This document shows, one piece after another, positions 62,618-64,000 of a DNA stretch of 64,000 nt. The notes under the pieces were generated by a model, which worked only from the letters and a program-made list of their open reading frames with translations, was not told the DNA's origin and ran no database searches. How positions within the stretch are numbered: the first letter of the stretch is position 1; each line of letters starts with the position of its first letter. Source of the stretch: Thysanoteuthis rhombus (Eukaryota; Mollusca; Cephalopoda; Oegopsida; Thysanoteuthidae); assembly GCA_963457665.1 (NCBI GenBank), contig OY735201.1, positions 28,452,048 to 28,516,047 of the forward strand, in the 5' to 3' direction. Made by a program: the position numbers and the translations under genes.

Positions 62618-64000
<1,383 letters not shown>

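Overview
The window is animal nuclear DNA. It has small exons with GT-AG introns, TATA/initiator promoters, AATAAA poly(A) signals, many microsatellites, several non-LTR retrotransposon families, tRNA-derived SINEs and 5S-rRNA-derived relics, in an AT-rich background. The only convincing host genes form a small family of secreted Gly/Tyr/His-rich repeat proteins. Their modular composition (GYGLGG runs broken by HTVSHVSHG blocks, no Cys, almost no Lys) recalls cephalopod suckerins and other molluscan structural proteins such as shematrins. A mollusc, possibly a cephalopod, is therefore my best guess, but this rests on composition and memory, not on a search.

The gene family is the heart of the window. 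Copy A (minus strand, promoter near 6.1 kb) runs off the left edge and looks decayed. Copy B (plus, 14.6-23.6 kb) encodes about 520 aa. Copy C (minus, 45.0-38.8 kb) encodes about 407 aa. B and C share one five-exon plan: a tiny non-coding first exon, two short exons for a signal peptide, one large exon with N-terminal repeats, a unique core of about 154 residues, C-terminal repeats and the stop, then a non-coding last exon carrying the poly(A) signal. All three copies share a promoter block of about 200 bp, including a TATA box and a CAGTT initiator. A and B are head to head; B and C converge. A fourth copy of the 3' flank alone (about 58.4-58.7 kb) suggests another lost or displaced member.

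The introns record the family's history. Six 5S-rRNA-like relics lie in this window and all are inside introns of A, B or C. Each first intron has at least one in antisense, and the second introns of A and B share one in sense, so the insertions predate the duplications. Two intronic minisatellites are expanded only in A.

Outside the genes, 26-37 kb and 48.6-55.1 kb are filled with broken copies of one R2-type LINE (RLE endonuclease, CCHC knuckle), often head to tail and ending in (AAT)n. The best copy is 50.4-53.6 kb. A second LINE family of RTE type is scattered as 3' fragments, one ending in (GAT)n. SINEs cluster at 12.8-13.7 kb, and one SINE sits between inverted arms at 59.4-59.8 kb. The stretches 7.7-12.8, 32.0-32.9, 33.7-34.8, 45.2-48.6, 55.1-58.0 and 60-64 kb hold mainly simple repeats and unassigned sequence.
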